A stretch of 54,618 bases of DNA from Thiogranum sp. (GCA_030148915.1 JASBSN010000094.1:1-54618), one strand, 5' to 3'. Shown: positions 43,629 to 52,990, counted from the stretch's first letter. Notes: a model not told the origin generated them from the sequence alone. Program-made: numbers and translations.

Positions 43629-45635
43629 ATGTGTGGTATTGCCGGATTTCTGTACGCCGACCGCGAGCGACCCGTCGACCCGGAAACCCTGGTGGCGATG
43701 GCTGCCATTCAGTACCACCGTGGCCCCGACGGCTTCGGCTGGTGCAGCATGGACGGCGTCGGTTTCAGTCACGCGCGGCTGTCGATTATCGATCTGGATG
43801 AAAGCCGCGGCCGGCAGCCCTTCCAGACCACCGACGGGCGCCTGATGCTGACCAAAAACGGCGAACTGTACGACTATCAGCGCATCCGCGCCGATCTCAC
43901 GGCGCGCGGCGCGTGCTTCCAGACCAAGAGCGATTCGGAGATCGTGCTGCACCTCTACCAGCGCCACGGCCTGGAGGACACCTTGGCGCATCTGCGCGGC
44001 GAGTTCGCCTTCGCCCTGTTCGACAAGCGCGAAGACCGGCTGATGCTGGTGCGCGACCGCTTCGGCATCAAGCCGCTGTACTGGGCCGAAGTCAACGGCA
44101 TGCTGGTGTTCGGCTCGGAACTCAAGGTCCTGTTCGCTCACCCCGATGTGCCGCGCAAGTTCTCCCCCGAGGGACTGTATCACCAGCTGATGCAGACCAT
44201 GGTGCCCGGCACCACGGCCTTCGCAGGCATTCACCAGGTGCGTCCCGGCTATGTTCTCGATGTCACCCGGCGCAACGGTCGTCTGCAGATACAGGAACGC
44301 AAGTACTGGGATATGAGCTTTCCCGACGAAGCGGACTATCCCGTCAATTACTCCGAACAGGACTATATCGAAGGCGTGCGCGCGCACTTGCTCGACGCGG
44401 TGCAGCAGCGCCTGACCGCCGACGTGCCGGTGGGCAGCTATCTTTCCGGCGGGATCGATTCCTGCGCCATACTCGGCCTGGCCGCCGCGGCCAGCCAGGA
44501 ACCCATCAGGGCTTTCACCATAGGTTTCGATAACAAGGCTTATGACGAAACACCGATCGCCACGGAAATGGCCCGGGCCACCGGCGCCGAGCAGGAAATT
44601 CTGCGGCTCGACTCGGACCACCTGTATGACCACTTCGAGGAAACCCTCTGGCACACCGAGCGCACCATTTACAACACTCTCGGCGTGGCCAAATTTCTGA
44701 TGAGCCGACGGGTGCGCGACGTGAACTACAAAGTCGTGCTCACCGGCGAAGGCTCGGACGAGTTGTTCGGCGGCTACCCGGCTTTTCGCCGCGATATGTT
44801 TCTGCACGGCCTCGACCATCTGCCGGCGCAGGAGCGCGCGCAATGGGAGACCATGCTCGCGGAGAGCAACAAACTGTTTAAAGGCGCGATGCTGGCCGAA
44901 GACGCGGTGGAGAACGCGGCACTGACAGCGAAAGTGGGCTTCACCCCTTCGTGCCTGCAACCCTGGCTGGCGGCCGCCCGCCATGTACCGGCGCTGCTGA
45001 ACCAGGATCTGGCCAAAGAGTTACAGGGCTACGACCCGGGCGCGGCTATCGCCGGGCAGTTCGACGGCGACATGCTCGTCAACCGCCATCCACTGGACAA
45101 GGCCCAGTACGTCTGGATCAAGACCATGCTGGAAGGACAGATTCTCACCTGGGGCGGTGATCGCGTCGACATGGCCAATTCCTTGGAAGCGCGACCGCCG
45201 TTCCTCGATCATCACTTGGCCGCCTATGCCGCCACCGTTCCCCCGTCCATGCGCATTCACGGACGCACGGAAAAATACGTGCTGCGCGAAGCCATGCAGG
45301 GGCTGCTCCCCGAGGTATTGTACAAACGCGAAAAATTCGCCTTTATGGCGCCTCCCGCCCATACCGATCCCAAAAAATGGGCGGCCGTGCAAGACCTGGC
45401 CGCCCGCCATCTCTCCCCGTCAGCGATCGACGACGCCGGCCTGCTCGATGCAGCCGGGGTCGCAGCTTTGTTCGCGCTGCACGAGGCACCCGAAACCGGC
45501 ACCGCAACGCAGGTTCAACTGGACGCCAGCATCAATCACCTGCTCGGCGTGCAGATCCTGCACCAGCACTTTGTCGCCAACGATATCCCCCGGCAGGCGA
45601 AAGAAACCGCCAGCCGATTGGGCTGGCGGCCCTGA
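43629..45635 (+). CDS. Asparagine-synthetase-like glutamine-dependent amidotransferase
   Basis: A 668-residue two-domain AsnB-family enzyme. The N-terminal glutaminase starts with the catalytic Cys2 (MCGIAGFLYADRERPVDPETL), HRGPDGFGWCSMDGVGFSHARLSIIDL and NGELYDYQRIRADL. The synthetase half has the PP-loop VGSYLSGGIDSCAILGLAAA (about 272), VVLTGEGSDELFGGYPAF (about 373) and SLEARPPFLDHHLAAY. It activates a carboxylate with ATP and amidates it with ammonia from glutamine. It is longer than E. coli AsnB (554), as in AsnO-type enzymes that amidate non-aspartate substrates such as the osmolyte NAGGN. Between the carbamoyltransferase and betaine genes it is a good candidate to form a terminal carboxamide. 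Confidence 0.9.
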   Translation: MCGIAGFLYADRERPVDPETLVAMAAIQYHRGPDGFGWCSMDGVGFSHARLSIIDLDESRGRQPFQTTDGRLMLTKNGELYDYQRIRADLTARGACFQTKSDSEIVLHLYQRHGLEDTLAHLRGEFAFALFDKREDRLMLVRDRFGIKPLYWAEVNGMLVFGSELKVLFAHPDVPRKFSPEGLYHQLMQTMVPGTTAFAGIHQVRPGYVLDVTRRNGRLQIQERKYWDMSFPDEADYPVNYSEQDYIEGVRAHLLDAVQQRLTADVPVGSYLSGGIDSCAILGLAAAASQEPIRAFTIGFDNKAYDETPIATEMARATGAEQEILRLDSDHLYDHFEETLWHTERTIYNTLGVAKFLMSRRVRDVNYKVVLTGEGSDELFGGYPAFRRDMFLHGLDHLPAQERAQWETMLAESNKLFKGAMLAEDAVENAALTAKVGFTPSCLQPWLAAARHVPALLNQDLAKELQGYDPGAAIAGQFDGDMLVNRHPLDKAQYVWIKTMLEGQILTWGGDRVDMANSLEARPPFLDHHLAAYAATVPPSMRIHGRTEKYVLREAMQGLLPEVLYKREKFAFMAPPAHTDPKKWAAVQDLAARHLSPSAIDDAGLLDAAGVAALFALHEAPETGTATQVQLDASINHLLGVQILHQHFVANDIPRQAKETASRLGWRP

Positions 45636-45679
45636 AGCGGACCGGCTCCATGCAAGTCACGCAACAACGAGGTAATGCA

Positions 45680-46495
45680 ATGAATCACTCCACTGTCCAA
45701 CAGAACTACGGCCAGGACCCACTCAGTGTCCGCGAGACCGACAAATACAAGGAAGAGTACGTACACTCTTTTGTGGAAAAGTGGGATCAACTGATCGACT
45801 GGGACGGACGCGCCCAGGCCGAAGGCGATTTCTTCATCCGCACCCTGAAAGAGCACGGCGCCAGGAAAGTACTCGATGTTGCCACCGGCACCGGCTTTCA
45901 CTCGGTGCAACTGTTAAAAGCAGGCTTCGAGGTCACCAGCGCCGACGGCAGCCCGGAAATGCTCTCCAAGGCGTTCAATAACGCCCGCAACCGCGGCCAT
46001 ATACTGCGCACCGTGCACGCTGACTGGCGCTGGCTGAACCGCGACGTTCATGATCTGTATGATGCGGTGATCTGCCTGGGCAATTCTTTCACCCATCTGC
46101 ACGAAGAAAAAGACCGCCGCAAGGCGCTGGCCGAATACTACGCCACGCTGCGCCACGACGGCATTCTCATCCTCGACCAGCGCAATTACGACGCCATCCT
46201 CGATCAGCAGATCGAGCCGACACACAATTATTACTATTGCGGCGAAGATGTCTCCGCCTCTCCCGAGTACGTTGACGACTCGCTGGCGCGCTTCCGCTAC
46301 CGTTTCACCGACGGGTCGACCTATCATCTCAATATGTTCCCGCTGCGCAAACTCTACATGCAGCGTCTGATGCAGGAAGTCGGCTTTCAGCGGGTCACCA
46401 CCTATGGCGATTTCAAGGAGACTTATCGCGAGGGCGAGCCGGACTTTTTCATTCACGTCGCCGAGAAGCGCTACGTCCAGGAGGGCCCGCAATGA
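45680..46495 (+). CDS. Glycine/sarcosine N-methyltransferase
   Basis: The enzyme (271 residues from ATG at 45680, after GAGG) methylates glycine to sarcosine and on to dimethylglycine, the first steps of de novo glycine betaine synthesis in halophiles. Evidence is the typical N-terminal VQQNYGQDPLSVRETDKYKEEYVHSFVEKWDQLIDW, motif I VLDVATGTGFHSVQLLKAGFEVTSADGSPEML, the segment AVICLGNSFTHLHEEKDRRKALAEYYATLRHDGILILDQRNYD, and NYYYCGEDVSASPEYVDDSLARFRY. Its stop overlaps the next methyltransferase start by four bases. Confidence 0.95.
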   Translation: MNHSTVQQNYGQDPLSVRETDKYKEEYVHSFVEKWDQLIDWDGRAQAEGDFFIRTLKEHGARKVLDVATGTGFHSVQLLKAGFEVTSADGSPEMLSKAFNNARNRGHILRTVHADWRWLNRDVHDLYDAVICLGNSFTHLHEEKDRRKALAEYYATLRHDGILILDQRNYDAILDQQIEPTHNYYYCGEDVSASPEYVDDSLARFRYRFTDGSTYHLNMFPLRKLYMQRLMQEVGFQRVTTYGDFKETYREGEPDFFIHVAEKRYVQEGPQ

Positions 46496-47331
46496 GTCAG
46501 GCCTACTCCCAGGTCGTGAAGACCGCGCAGGACTATTACAACAGCGACGATGCGGATAATTTTTACTTCCATATCTGGGGCGGGCAGGACATTCACATCG
46601 GCAGCTACGAGTCCGCCGATGAGGATATCGCCATCGCCTCGGAGCGCACCGTGACCCACATGGCCGAGCAGCTGCACGGACTCAATGCCGATACCCGCGC
46701 CATCGATATCGGCGCCGGTTACGGCGGCGCCGCGCGCCGCCTGGCCGGTAGCCGCGGCTGTCATGTCAGTTGTCTGAACTTGAGCGAGGCGCAGAATGCG
46801 CGCAACCGTGCCCTCACACAGGCCGCGGGCTTGAGTGACCGACTGGAGGTGATCGACGGCAGTTTCGAGGCGATCCCCTTCCCGGCGAATCACTTCAACC
46901 TCGCCTGGTCACAGGATGCACTGCTGCATTCCGGCCAGCGCGCCCGGGTGCTGGCCGAAGTCGACCGGGTGCTGACGCCCGGCGGTGAATTCATTTTCAC
47001 CGACCCCATGCAGGCCGACAATTGCCCGGAAGGCGTGCTGCAACCGGTGTTGGAACGCATCCATCTGGAAACGCTCGGTTCGTTTGGCTTTTACCGCCAA
47101 CAGGCCGAGCGCCTGGGCTGGGAGGAGGTTCGTGTCACGGACCTCACGCCCCAGTTGCTGACTCATTACAGCCGGGTGCGTCAGGAACTGGCCAACCGCC
47201 GCGATGAGCTGCGGGATAAAGTCTCCGAAGCTTACATCGAGCGCATGATCCAGGGGCTGGGCCACTGGGTCGACGCCGCTTACAACGGCTATCTGGCCTG
47301 GGGCATACTCCACTTCCGCAAACCGCGCTAA
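46492..47331 (+). CDS. Sarcosine/dimethylglycine N-methyltransferase
   Basis: A 279-residue SAM methyltransferase that completes betaine synthesis (sarcosine to dimethylglycine to glycine betaine). VVKTAQDYYNSDDADNFYFHIWGGQDIHIGSYES is characteristic of the family. Motif I is AIDIGAGYGGAARRLAGSRGCHVSCLNLSEAQN. It is followed by DGSFEAIPFPANHFNLAWSQDALLHSGQRARVLAEVDRVLTPGGEFIFTDPMQ. It pairs with the preceding GSMT through a four-base overlap, as in Ectothiorhodospira-type betaine operons. Confidence 0.95.
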   Translation: MSQAYSQVVKTAQDYYNSDDADNFYFHIWGGQDIHIGSYESADEDIAIASERTVTHMAEQLHGLNADTRAIDIGAGYGGAARRLAGSRGCHVSCLNLSEAQNARNRALTQAAGLSDRLEVIDGSFEAIPFPANHFNLAWSQDALLHSGQRARVLAEVDRVLTPGGEFIFTDPMQADNCPEGVLQPVLERIHLETLGSFGFYRQQAERLGWEEVRVTDLTPQLLTHYSRVRQELANRRDELRDKVSEAYIERMIQGLGHWVDAAYNGYLAWGILHFRKPR

Positions 47332-47350
47332 GCCGCGCGCGGCCGAACGG

Positions 47351-48943
47351 ATGGACTCCTACAGCACCACGCGGGGCAATCGTACGCTGCGCGACCGTCA
47401 TGGACGCATTGTCCTCGATCTCAACCCGGCGGTGTTTTTCAGCGCCACGCTGTTGATTGTGCTGTTCGTCGGGCTCAGCCTCTTTTATCTGGATGATTTC
47501 GCCGCCGGCGTCGATGGCCTGCAAACCTGGATCGCCAATCAGAGCGGCTGGTTCCTGGTACTGACCGTCAACCTGGTGCTGGCATTTTTGTTCTACCTGG
47601 GGTTCGGTCCCTACGGCAACGTCCGCCTGGGCGGCGCCGATGCGAAACCCGAGTTCAGCCGCCCTGCCTGGTTTGCCATGCTGTTTTCCGCCGGTATGGG
47701 GATCGGCCTGATGTTCTACGCCGTGGCCGAACCGATGTACCACCTGGCAAAGCCGCCGCACGGCGCGGCCCCGGGCACGCTGGGCGCCTACAAGGACGCT
47801 ATCAAAACCACCTTCCTGCACTGGGGGCTGCACGCCTGGGGAGTGTACGCGCTGACCGGCCTGGCGCTCGCCTATTTCAGTTTCAACCGCAACCAGCCGT
47901 TGAGTATCCGCGCGATCTTCCAGCCACTGCTGGGTGATCGCATCCACGGATTCTGGGGGCACCTGATCGACGTGCTCGCCAGCGTTGCCACCTTGTTCGG
48001 CGTGGCGACCTCGCTGGGGCTCGGCGTGACACAGATCAACGCCGGTCTTAACCAGTTGTTCGGCCTGACTGTCAGCGGCCCGGTGCAGATCGCGCTGATC
48101 GGCGCTATCACCGCGGTCGCCACGCTGTCGGTAGTGCTGGGCCTGGACAAAGGCATCAAACGGCTGTCCATACTTAACATGACGCTGGCGGTGGCCTTGC
48201 TGCTGTACGTGTTGCTGATCGGTCCGACGCTGTTTGTGCTCAATGGATTTGTCGAAAATCTGGGGTTATACCTCAATGACTTTTTCTATCTCAGCTTCTG
48301 GAACGAAACTTATACGCAGGGGCACTGGCAAAACGGCTGGACGGTATTTTTCTGGGGCTGGTGGATCGCCTGGTCGCCGTTCGTCGGTATGTTTATCGCC
48401 CGCATTTCCCGCGGGCGCAGCATACGCGAGTTCCTGGGCTTCGTGCTGTTGGCCACCACGCTGCTGACCTTTGTCTGGTTGTCGGTGTTCGGCGATTCGG
48501 CCATGTATGTGGAGCTGGCCGGGCCGGGCGGTCTGGTCGAGGCGGTGCAACAGGATCTGGCGCGCTCGCTGTTCGCCTTCCTGGACAAACTGCCTGCCGC
48601 TGGCGGCCTGGCGGGCCTGCCCGACTGGCTGATTTCGGGCAGCGGCATCCTCGCCACGCTGGTGATTGTCAGTTTCTTCGTCACCTCCTCGGACTCCGGC
48701 TCGCTGGTGATCGACATCATCACCGCCGGGGGCCATCCCAATCCGCCCGTGGCGCAACGTATTTACTGGGCGAGCGCCGAAGGCCTGGTGGCCGCCGTGC
48801 TGCTGGTCGGCGGCGGTCTGACGGCGCTGCAGACCGCCGCCATATCCGCCGGTCTGCCCTTCGCCGTGCTGGTGCTGCTGATGATGCTCAGTCTGCAGCG
48901 GGCGCTGGCCGCCGACTACCCCTTGAGCGCGGCCTGTCGCTAG
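47351..48943 (+). CDS. BCCT family betaine/choline/carnitine transporter
   Basis: A 530-residue secondary transporter for betaine-type solutes, usually driven by Na+ or H+ and activated by hyperosmotic stress. About 12 helices are seen, with GFGPYGNVRLGGADAKPEFSRPAWFAMLFSAGMGIGLMFYAVAEPMYH (the GMGIG substrate-site stretch), LHWGLHAWGVYALTGLALAYFSFN, and the BCCT signature GWWIAWSPFVGMFIARISRGRSIREF. SSDSGSLVIDIITAGG comes later. The protein ends soon after the last helix, so it lacks the long cytoplasmic regulatory tail found in some BCCT carriers. It is the last gene of the osmolyte operon, and its end overlaps the convergent metallo-hydrolase by four bases. Confidence 0.93.
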   Translation: MDSYSTTRGNRTLRDRHGRIVLDLNPAVFFSATLLIVLFVGLSLFYLDDFAAGVDGLQTWIANQSGWFLVLTVNLVLAFLFYLGFGPYGNVRLGGADAKPEFSRPAWFAMLFSAGMGIGLMFYAVAEPMYHLAKPPHGAAPGTLGAYKDAIKTTFLHWGLHAWGVYALTGLALAYFSFNRNQPLSIRAIFQPLLGDRIHGFWGHLIDVLASVATLFGVATSLGLGVTQINAGLNQLFGLTVSGPVQIALIGAITAVATLSVVLGLDKGIKRLSILNMTLAVALLLYVLLIGPTLFVLNGFVENLGLYLNDFFYLSFWNETYTQGHWQNGWTVFFWGWWIAWSPFVGMFIARISRGRSIREFLGFVLLATTLLTFVWLSVFGDSAMYVELAGPGGLVEAVQQDLARSLFAFLDKLPAAGGLAGLPDWLISGSGILATLVIVSFFVTSSDSGSLVIDIITAGGHPNPPVAQRIYWASAEGLVAAVLLVGGGLTALQTAAISAGLPFAVLVLLMMLSLQRALAADYPLSAACR

Positions 48944-49692
48944 CCCTGGTCATGGCGGGTGCAGGGCCCGCGAAACTCCTCGGGAACATTGTCCGGACAC
49001 TGTCCGCACTGCTCATTGCCGGGCACGGCAAAATCGATTTTGCGCGGATAGGGCAAATCCATGGCCTGCATAATGGCGACGAACTCCTCCAGGCTCTTGC
49101 CCTTGCCGAGGCGCGGATTGCGCTGCTTTTCCTGGGCGATAGTGGTTATAAAGCGCTGCTCGTAATCATGGCACGGATAGACCAGGGTCTCGTCCGGCAG
49201 GCTGAAAAACTTGTCGTGAATACTGCGATAGAGCGTGGCAGCATCGCCGGACTGGAAATCGGTGCGGCCGCAGGCCTCAATCAGCAGCGCATCGCCACTG
49301 AAGAGCATATTCTGCGTGCCGTTGTCGACCCGATAGGCGTGGTGGTGACTGGTATGCCCTGGCGTAAACAATGGGTGGAGCTCAATGTGACCGACCCGAA
49401 AAGGCCGCCCTTCCTGCACGCCGATGTCGGCACACCCCAACTCGTCGATAGCCGGGTACGCGATGCGGCAACCGGTCAGCGCACGCAGGCGGTGCGCGCC
49501 GCTGAGGTGATCCGCGTGAATATGCGTATCCAGGGTATAGGTCAGTTTCAGTCCCAGCTCCTGAAGTATTTTCAGGTCGCGCTCGACGGTATCCAGCACC
49601 GGATCGATGAGCACGGTCTCTCCGGTCTCGGGGCAGTTCAGCAGGTAGGTGTAAGTACTTGAATCCGGTTCCAGCATTTGTTTAAACAGCAT
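48940..49692 (-). CDS. MBL-fold persulfide dioxygenase-like protein (ETHE1 family)
   Basis: A 250-residue metallo-beta-lactamase-fold protein from ATG at 49692, which has a perfect AGGAGG. It resembles ETHE1/persulfide dioxygenases that oxidise glutathione persulfide to sulfite. Iron ligands are in DTHIHADHLSGAHRLRALTG (HxHxDH), LFTPGHTSHHHAY and MLFSGDALLIEACGRTDFQSGDAATLYRSI; YPCHDYEQRFITTIAQEKQRNPRL is the family C-terminal core. The N-terminus FKQMLEPDSSTYTYLL is also typical. It fits an organism with active sulfur metabolism. Confidence 0.92.
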   Translation of the reverse strand: MLFKQMLEPDSSTYTYLLNCPETGETVLIDPVLDTVERDLKILQELGLKLTYTLDTHIHADHLSGAHRLRALTGCRIAYPAIDELGCADIGVQEGRPFRVGHIELHPLFTPGHTSHHHAYRVDNGTQNMLFSGDALLIEACGRTDFQSGDAATLYRSIHDKFFSLPDETLVYPCHDYEQRFITTIAQEKQRNPRLGKGKSLEEFVAIMQAMDLPYPRKIDFAVPGNEQCGQCPDNVPEEFRGPCTRHDQG

Positions 49693-49783
49693 TTTGCCTC
49701 CTGTGTTGTCACCTTCTGTACTCAGACAGGACAGCATATTAACACTGACAGTTCCGCGCTTTCGCGGCGCTTTCGACGCCCCC

Positions 49784-52700
49784 TCAGCAGGCTGCCCAGT
49801 CGCCCGGCTCGTCGAGCCAGGGGCTCACGCCTTCAACCGGCGTCGGGTGACCGATGTGGTAACCCTGCGCCAGGTCACAGTGCATATCACGCAGACTTCG
49901 CAGCGTCGCGGCGTCCTCGACCCCTTCGGCGACTACGCGCAGGTTGAGGTTGTGCGCCAGGGCGATGATCGAACGCACGATGATGGCATCCGGATCGCTC
50001 TGCAGCATGTCCCTAACAAACACACGGTCAATTTTCAACGCATCGATCGGTAAGCGGCGCAAATAGGCCAGCGAGGAATAACCGGTGCCAAAATCGTCAA
50101 TCGAGATTTTCACGCCAAGATCGGCTATCCGGCGCAACAGCTTCACCGCGCCTTCGGGGTCGAGCATCAACGCGGTTTCGGTGATTTCCAGTTCCAGCAT
50201 GTCGGCCGCCACACCGTGTTCGCGCAGCAGCTCCAGGATGACGTTGAAACAGCGATCATCGATCAGATTACGCGCCGAGAGATTCACCGCAACGCTGAAC
50301 TCACAGCCCTGGTCGCACCATAACTTCTGCTGGCGCAGCGCCATTTGCAGAACCCGTTGCGACAGCTGGTGAATCACATCGCTGACCTCGGCAACGGGCA
50401 CGAATCGATCCGGATACACCAGGCCCTGAACAGGGTGCTGCCAACGCACCAGCGCTTCAAAACCGGTTATCCGTCCGCCGGCCAAATCAACCTTGGGCTG
50501 GTAGTGCAGACACAACTGCTCCTCGCGCAGCGCCATTCCCAGCTCCGACATAATCGCCAAGCGTTGCGGCGAGTGCGGGTCCTGCTCACGGTCGTAAAAA
50601 ACACAGCCGCCACCCTTGCGTTTGGCCTCGTACATGGCGACGTCGGCCGAACGCAGCAGCGCATGGCTGTCATCGCCGTGCTCCGGACACACCGCGATGC
50701 CGATACTGGCATCCAGCTCCAGCGTCATGCCGTCGACGCGAAACGGCTCGCGCAGCGCCTCCAGTAGCTGGCGAGCGAAGCTATCCAGATCGGCGCGACC
50801 GCGCAGCTCTCCCACCAACAACGCGAATTCATCCCCACCCAGGCGGCACATCAGGTGCTCGCCAACGCGCAGCAGGGGTTCGAGCCGCGGACCGATCTCA
50901 CGCAGCAGAGCGTCGCCTACATAATGCCCGAGCGTATCGTTGACTTCCTTGAAACGATCCAGATCGAGTAGCATCAGCGCCGCGCCGCTCTCCGCCCCAC
51001 GCGCCGCGCGTGCAGCGAACTCGCTGTGCAGAATAGTGCGGTTGGGTAATCGGGTCAGCGTATCGTGGTGGGCCAGATACTCCATCTCCGCCATATGCCG
51101 GGCGTTGGCCAGCGACAGCGATACCGTTTTGCCGATAGCCTGCAGCGTCTCAATTTCGATGCCGCTGAACTCGCAGCACTCCGGATAAACCAGGTTGATA
51201 CTGCCCAGCGGCTTATCGTTGTACACCAGTGGCAAAGTGATCGCCGATCGAAACCCCTCTTTGAGCAGCGCCGCTTTGACCTCGGGAGCCACCCGCTGGT
51301 CGGCGGCCAGATCCTGGCTGACGACCGGGCACTCCTGCGCGAGCGCCAGACCGTTCAGACTCCCGGCGAGCGGCAGGAACTTTCCGACCTGCTTGGTCGC
51401 TGCGGTGAAACCCGCGCTTGCGACCAGGCGCAGCTGCTGCTGCCCGCTATCCAGCAGATAGACCGCTACGTGCGGTTTGCGGCTCATGTTGGCCAGGGCG
51501 CTCATGGTTTCATCGACGATCGAGGTGAGCTCCACACTGGCGTGCAGCCGTCTCGACAGCTCATTGACCAGATTCAGGCTCTCGTTACGATCCAGCAGCG
51601 CCTGGCGCGACTTGTCCAGCTCGAGTTCGGCCTGCTTGCGGCTGCTGATATCCCGCACCGTGGCCAACAGGTGCGGCTGGGCGTGGATTTCGATCACCTT
51701 CAGCGTGACTTCAGCGTCAAAGGGCGTGCCGTCGTGGCGCAGGTGACGCCATTCAAAAAATTGCGTCTCACCGGCAAAGGCCGCGGCTATTTTCTCCAGC
51801 GACTTGTCCCGCGAAGGAGCGCCGTCGGGTTGCAACTCGGGTGAATAGCGATACGGCGTCGCGTGGAGAATCTGCTCACGGGTACAGCGAAACATCTGCA
51901 AGCTGGCCTTGTTGCAGTCGATAAAGCTGTCGTCTTTCATCAGGAAAGTACTGTCGCCGGCGCGTTCGAACAGCGCCCGGTAGCGCGCTTCTTCTTCCAC
52001 CAGAGCACGCCTGGCGAGCTGACGCTCGGTAATATCGCGAGCAATACTCAGAAACCCACTGATCATCCCGGCCTCATCACGCAACGCGCTTAGCGATAAC
52101 AGGACGGGGAAACGACCGCCATTCTTACGCACGTAGGTCCATTCGCGCTCTTCGACCACGCCGCGCTGCGCGCAAGCGAGCAGGGTAGCGATTCCCGCGG
52201 CGACCTCACCGCCGTGTTCCGCTCGGAGCTGCGCGGCGCGGCGGCGCAGCTCCCTCGGCTCGTGGAGCAGCTCCAGGGTATGTCTGCCAATCAGCTCTTC
52301 CTGCGTATAACCGAGCATACGCGCAGCGGCCCGATTCAACGAGACGAACACACCGTCAACATCGGTGGCTATAATGCTGTAGTCGGCGCTATCGAAGACC
52401 GCCTGCTGCAGCGTACTTAGTTCGCGATAATAGCTTTCGCTGCGACGGGTATCTTCGTAGGCCAGGCGCTGCATGAGCAGATCGGCGACCGACACAAGGT
52501 AGCGTTTTTCCTCGTCGCTCCATAGCCGTGGAGCGCCAAGGTGCTCGGCGCACAGCACGCCGGCGAATTTTCCGGCCTTGCGCAGTGTGGCATCGAGCAG
52601 GGAGCCGATGTCATGGGCGAGAAGATAAGTGGTGGAAAACTCGCGCGTGCGTGGATCGTGGTGAACGTCTCGCACCGCGATCACGCGCCCGGCCCGCAGA

Positions 52701-52990
52701 GCGCGGAAATAGGCCGGGCAATCGGCACAGGCTATGCTGACACCAGTGCCGTGAGCTACCCGTCCGCGCTCATACAGATCTAACAGATCGAGCGCCGAGC
52801 CGTCGGCGCTCAGCAACCAGACGCCGGTGCGCTGCACCTGCAACGAACGCCCGACCGCCGCCGTGATACGCGCCACCGCCTGCGCTAAGGGCAATTCCCA
52901 CAGCGACCACTCCTTGGCCAACTCAAGATAAGCTCGGTTGAGTCGCGTCTCCGCCGCCGCCTCCTTGGCCTGCTCCTGCTCCGTGCTCAT
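49784..52990 (-). CDS. Multidomain GAF/PAS/GGDEF/EAL cyclic-di-GMP signalling protein
   Basis: A 1068-residue soluble sensor without membrane helices. Domain order is GAF (about 25-180), PAS (about 200-330), PAS (about 335-460), GAF (about 485-640), GGDEF (about 650-805) and EAL (about 825-1060). The diguanylate cyclase site is intact (LMCRLGGDEFALLVGEL at about 713). The phosphodiesterase site is intact in outline (ITGFEALVRWQHP at about 843, VNLSARNL, LELEITETALM, ISIDDFGTGYSSLAYLRRLPIDALKID, VVAEGVED). Either activity or a switch between them is possible. The first GAF has Cys residues (SIACADCPAYF). The target is unknown; exopolysaccharide control is a general option. Confidence 0.93.
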   Translation of the reverse strand: MSTEQEQAKEAAAETRLNRAYLELAKEWSLWELPLAQAVARITAAVGRSLQVQRTGVWLLSADGSALDLLDLYERGRVAHGTGVSIACADCPAYFRALRAGRVIAVRDVHHDPRTREFSTTYLLAHDIGSLLDATLRKAGKFAGVLCAEHLGAPRLWSDEEKRYLVSVADLLMQRLAYEDTRRSESYYRELSTLQQAVFDSADYSIIATDVDGVFVSLNRAAARMLGYTQEELIGRHTLELLHEPRELRRRAAQLRAEHGGEVAAGIATLLACAQRGVVEEREWTYVRKNGGRFPVLLSLSALRDEAGMISGFLSIARDITERQLARRALVEEEARYRALFERAGDSTFLMKDDSFIDCNKASLQMFRCTREQILHATPYRYSPELQPDGAPSRDKSLEKIAAAFAGETQFFEWRHLRHDGTPFDAEVTLKVIEIHAQPHLLATVRDISSRKQAELELDKSRQALLDRNESLNLVNELSRRLHASVELTSIVDETMSALANMSRKPHVAVYLLDSGQQQLRLVASAGFTAATKQVGKFLPLAGSLNGLALAQECPVVSQDLAADQRVAPEVKAALLKEGFRSAITLPLVYNDKPLGSINLVYPECCEFSGIEIETLQAIGKTVSLSLANARHMAEMEYLAHHDTLTRLPNRTILHSEFAARAARGAESGAALMLLDLDRFKEVNDTLGHYVGDALLREIGPRLEPLLRVGEHLMCRLGGDEFALLVGELRGRADLDSFARQLLEALREPFRVDGMTLELDASIGIAVCPEHGDDSHALLRSADVAMYEAKRKGGGCVFYDREQDPHSPQRLAIMSELGMALREEQLCLHYQPKVDLAGGRITGFEALVRWQHPVQGLVYPDRFVPVAEVSDVIHQLSQRVLQMALRQQKLWCDQGCEFSVAVNLSARNLIDDRCFNVILELLREHGVAADMLELEITETALMLDPEGAVKLLRRIADLGVKISIDDFGTGYSSLAYLRRLPIDALKIDRVFVRDMLQSDPDAIIVRSIIALAHNLNLRVVAEGVEDAATLRSLRDMHCDLAQGYHIGHPTPVEGVSPWLDEPGDWAAC

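Noticed and set aside
43593-44984. 463-codon open frame on the minus strand
   Set aside because: Antisense of the asparagine-synthetase-like gene, whose motifs are unmistakable.
45377-45679. Upstream extension of the glycine/sarcosine methyltransferase frame
   Set aside because: It lies inside the amidotransferase gene; the family start is at 45680 with a ribosome site.
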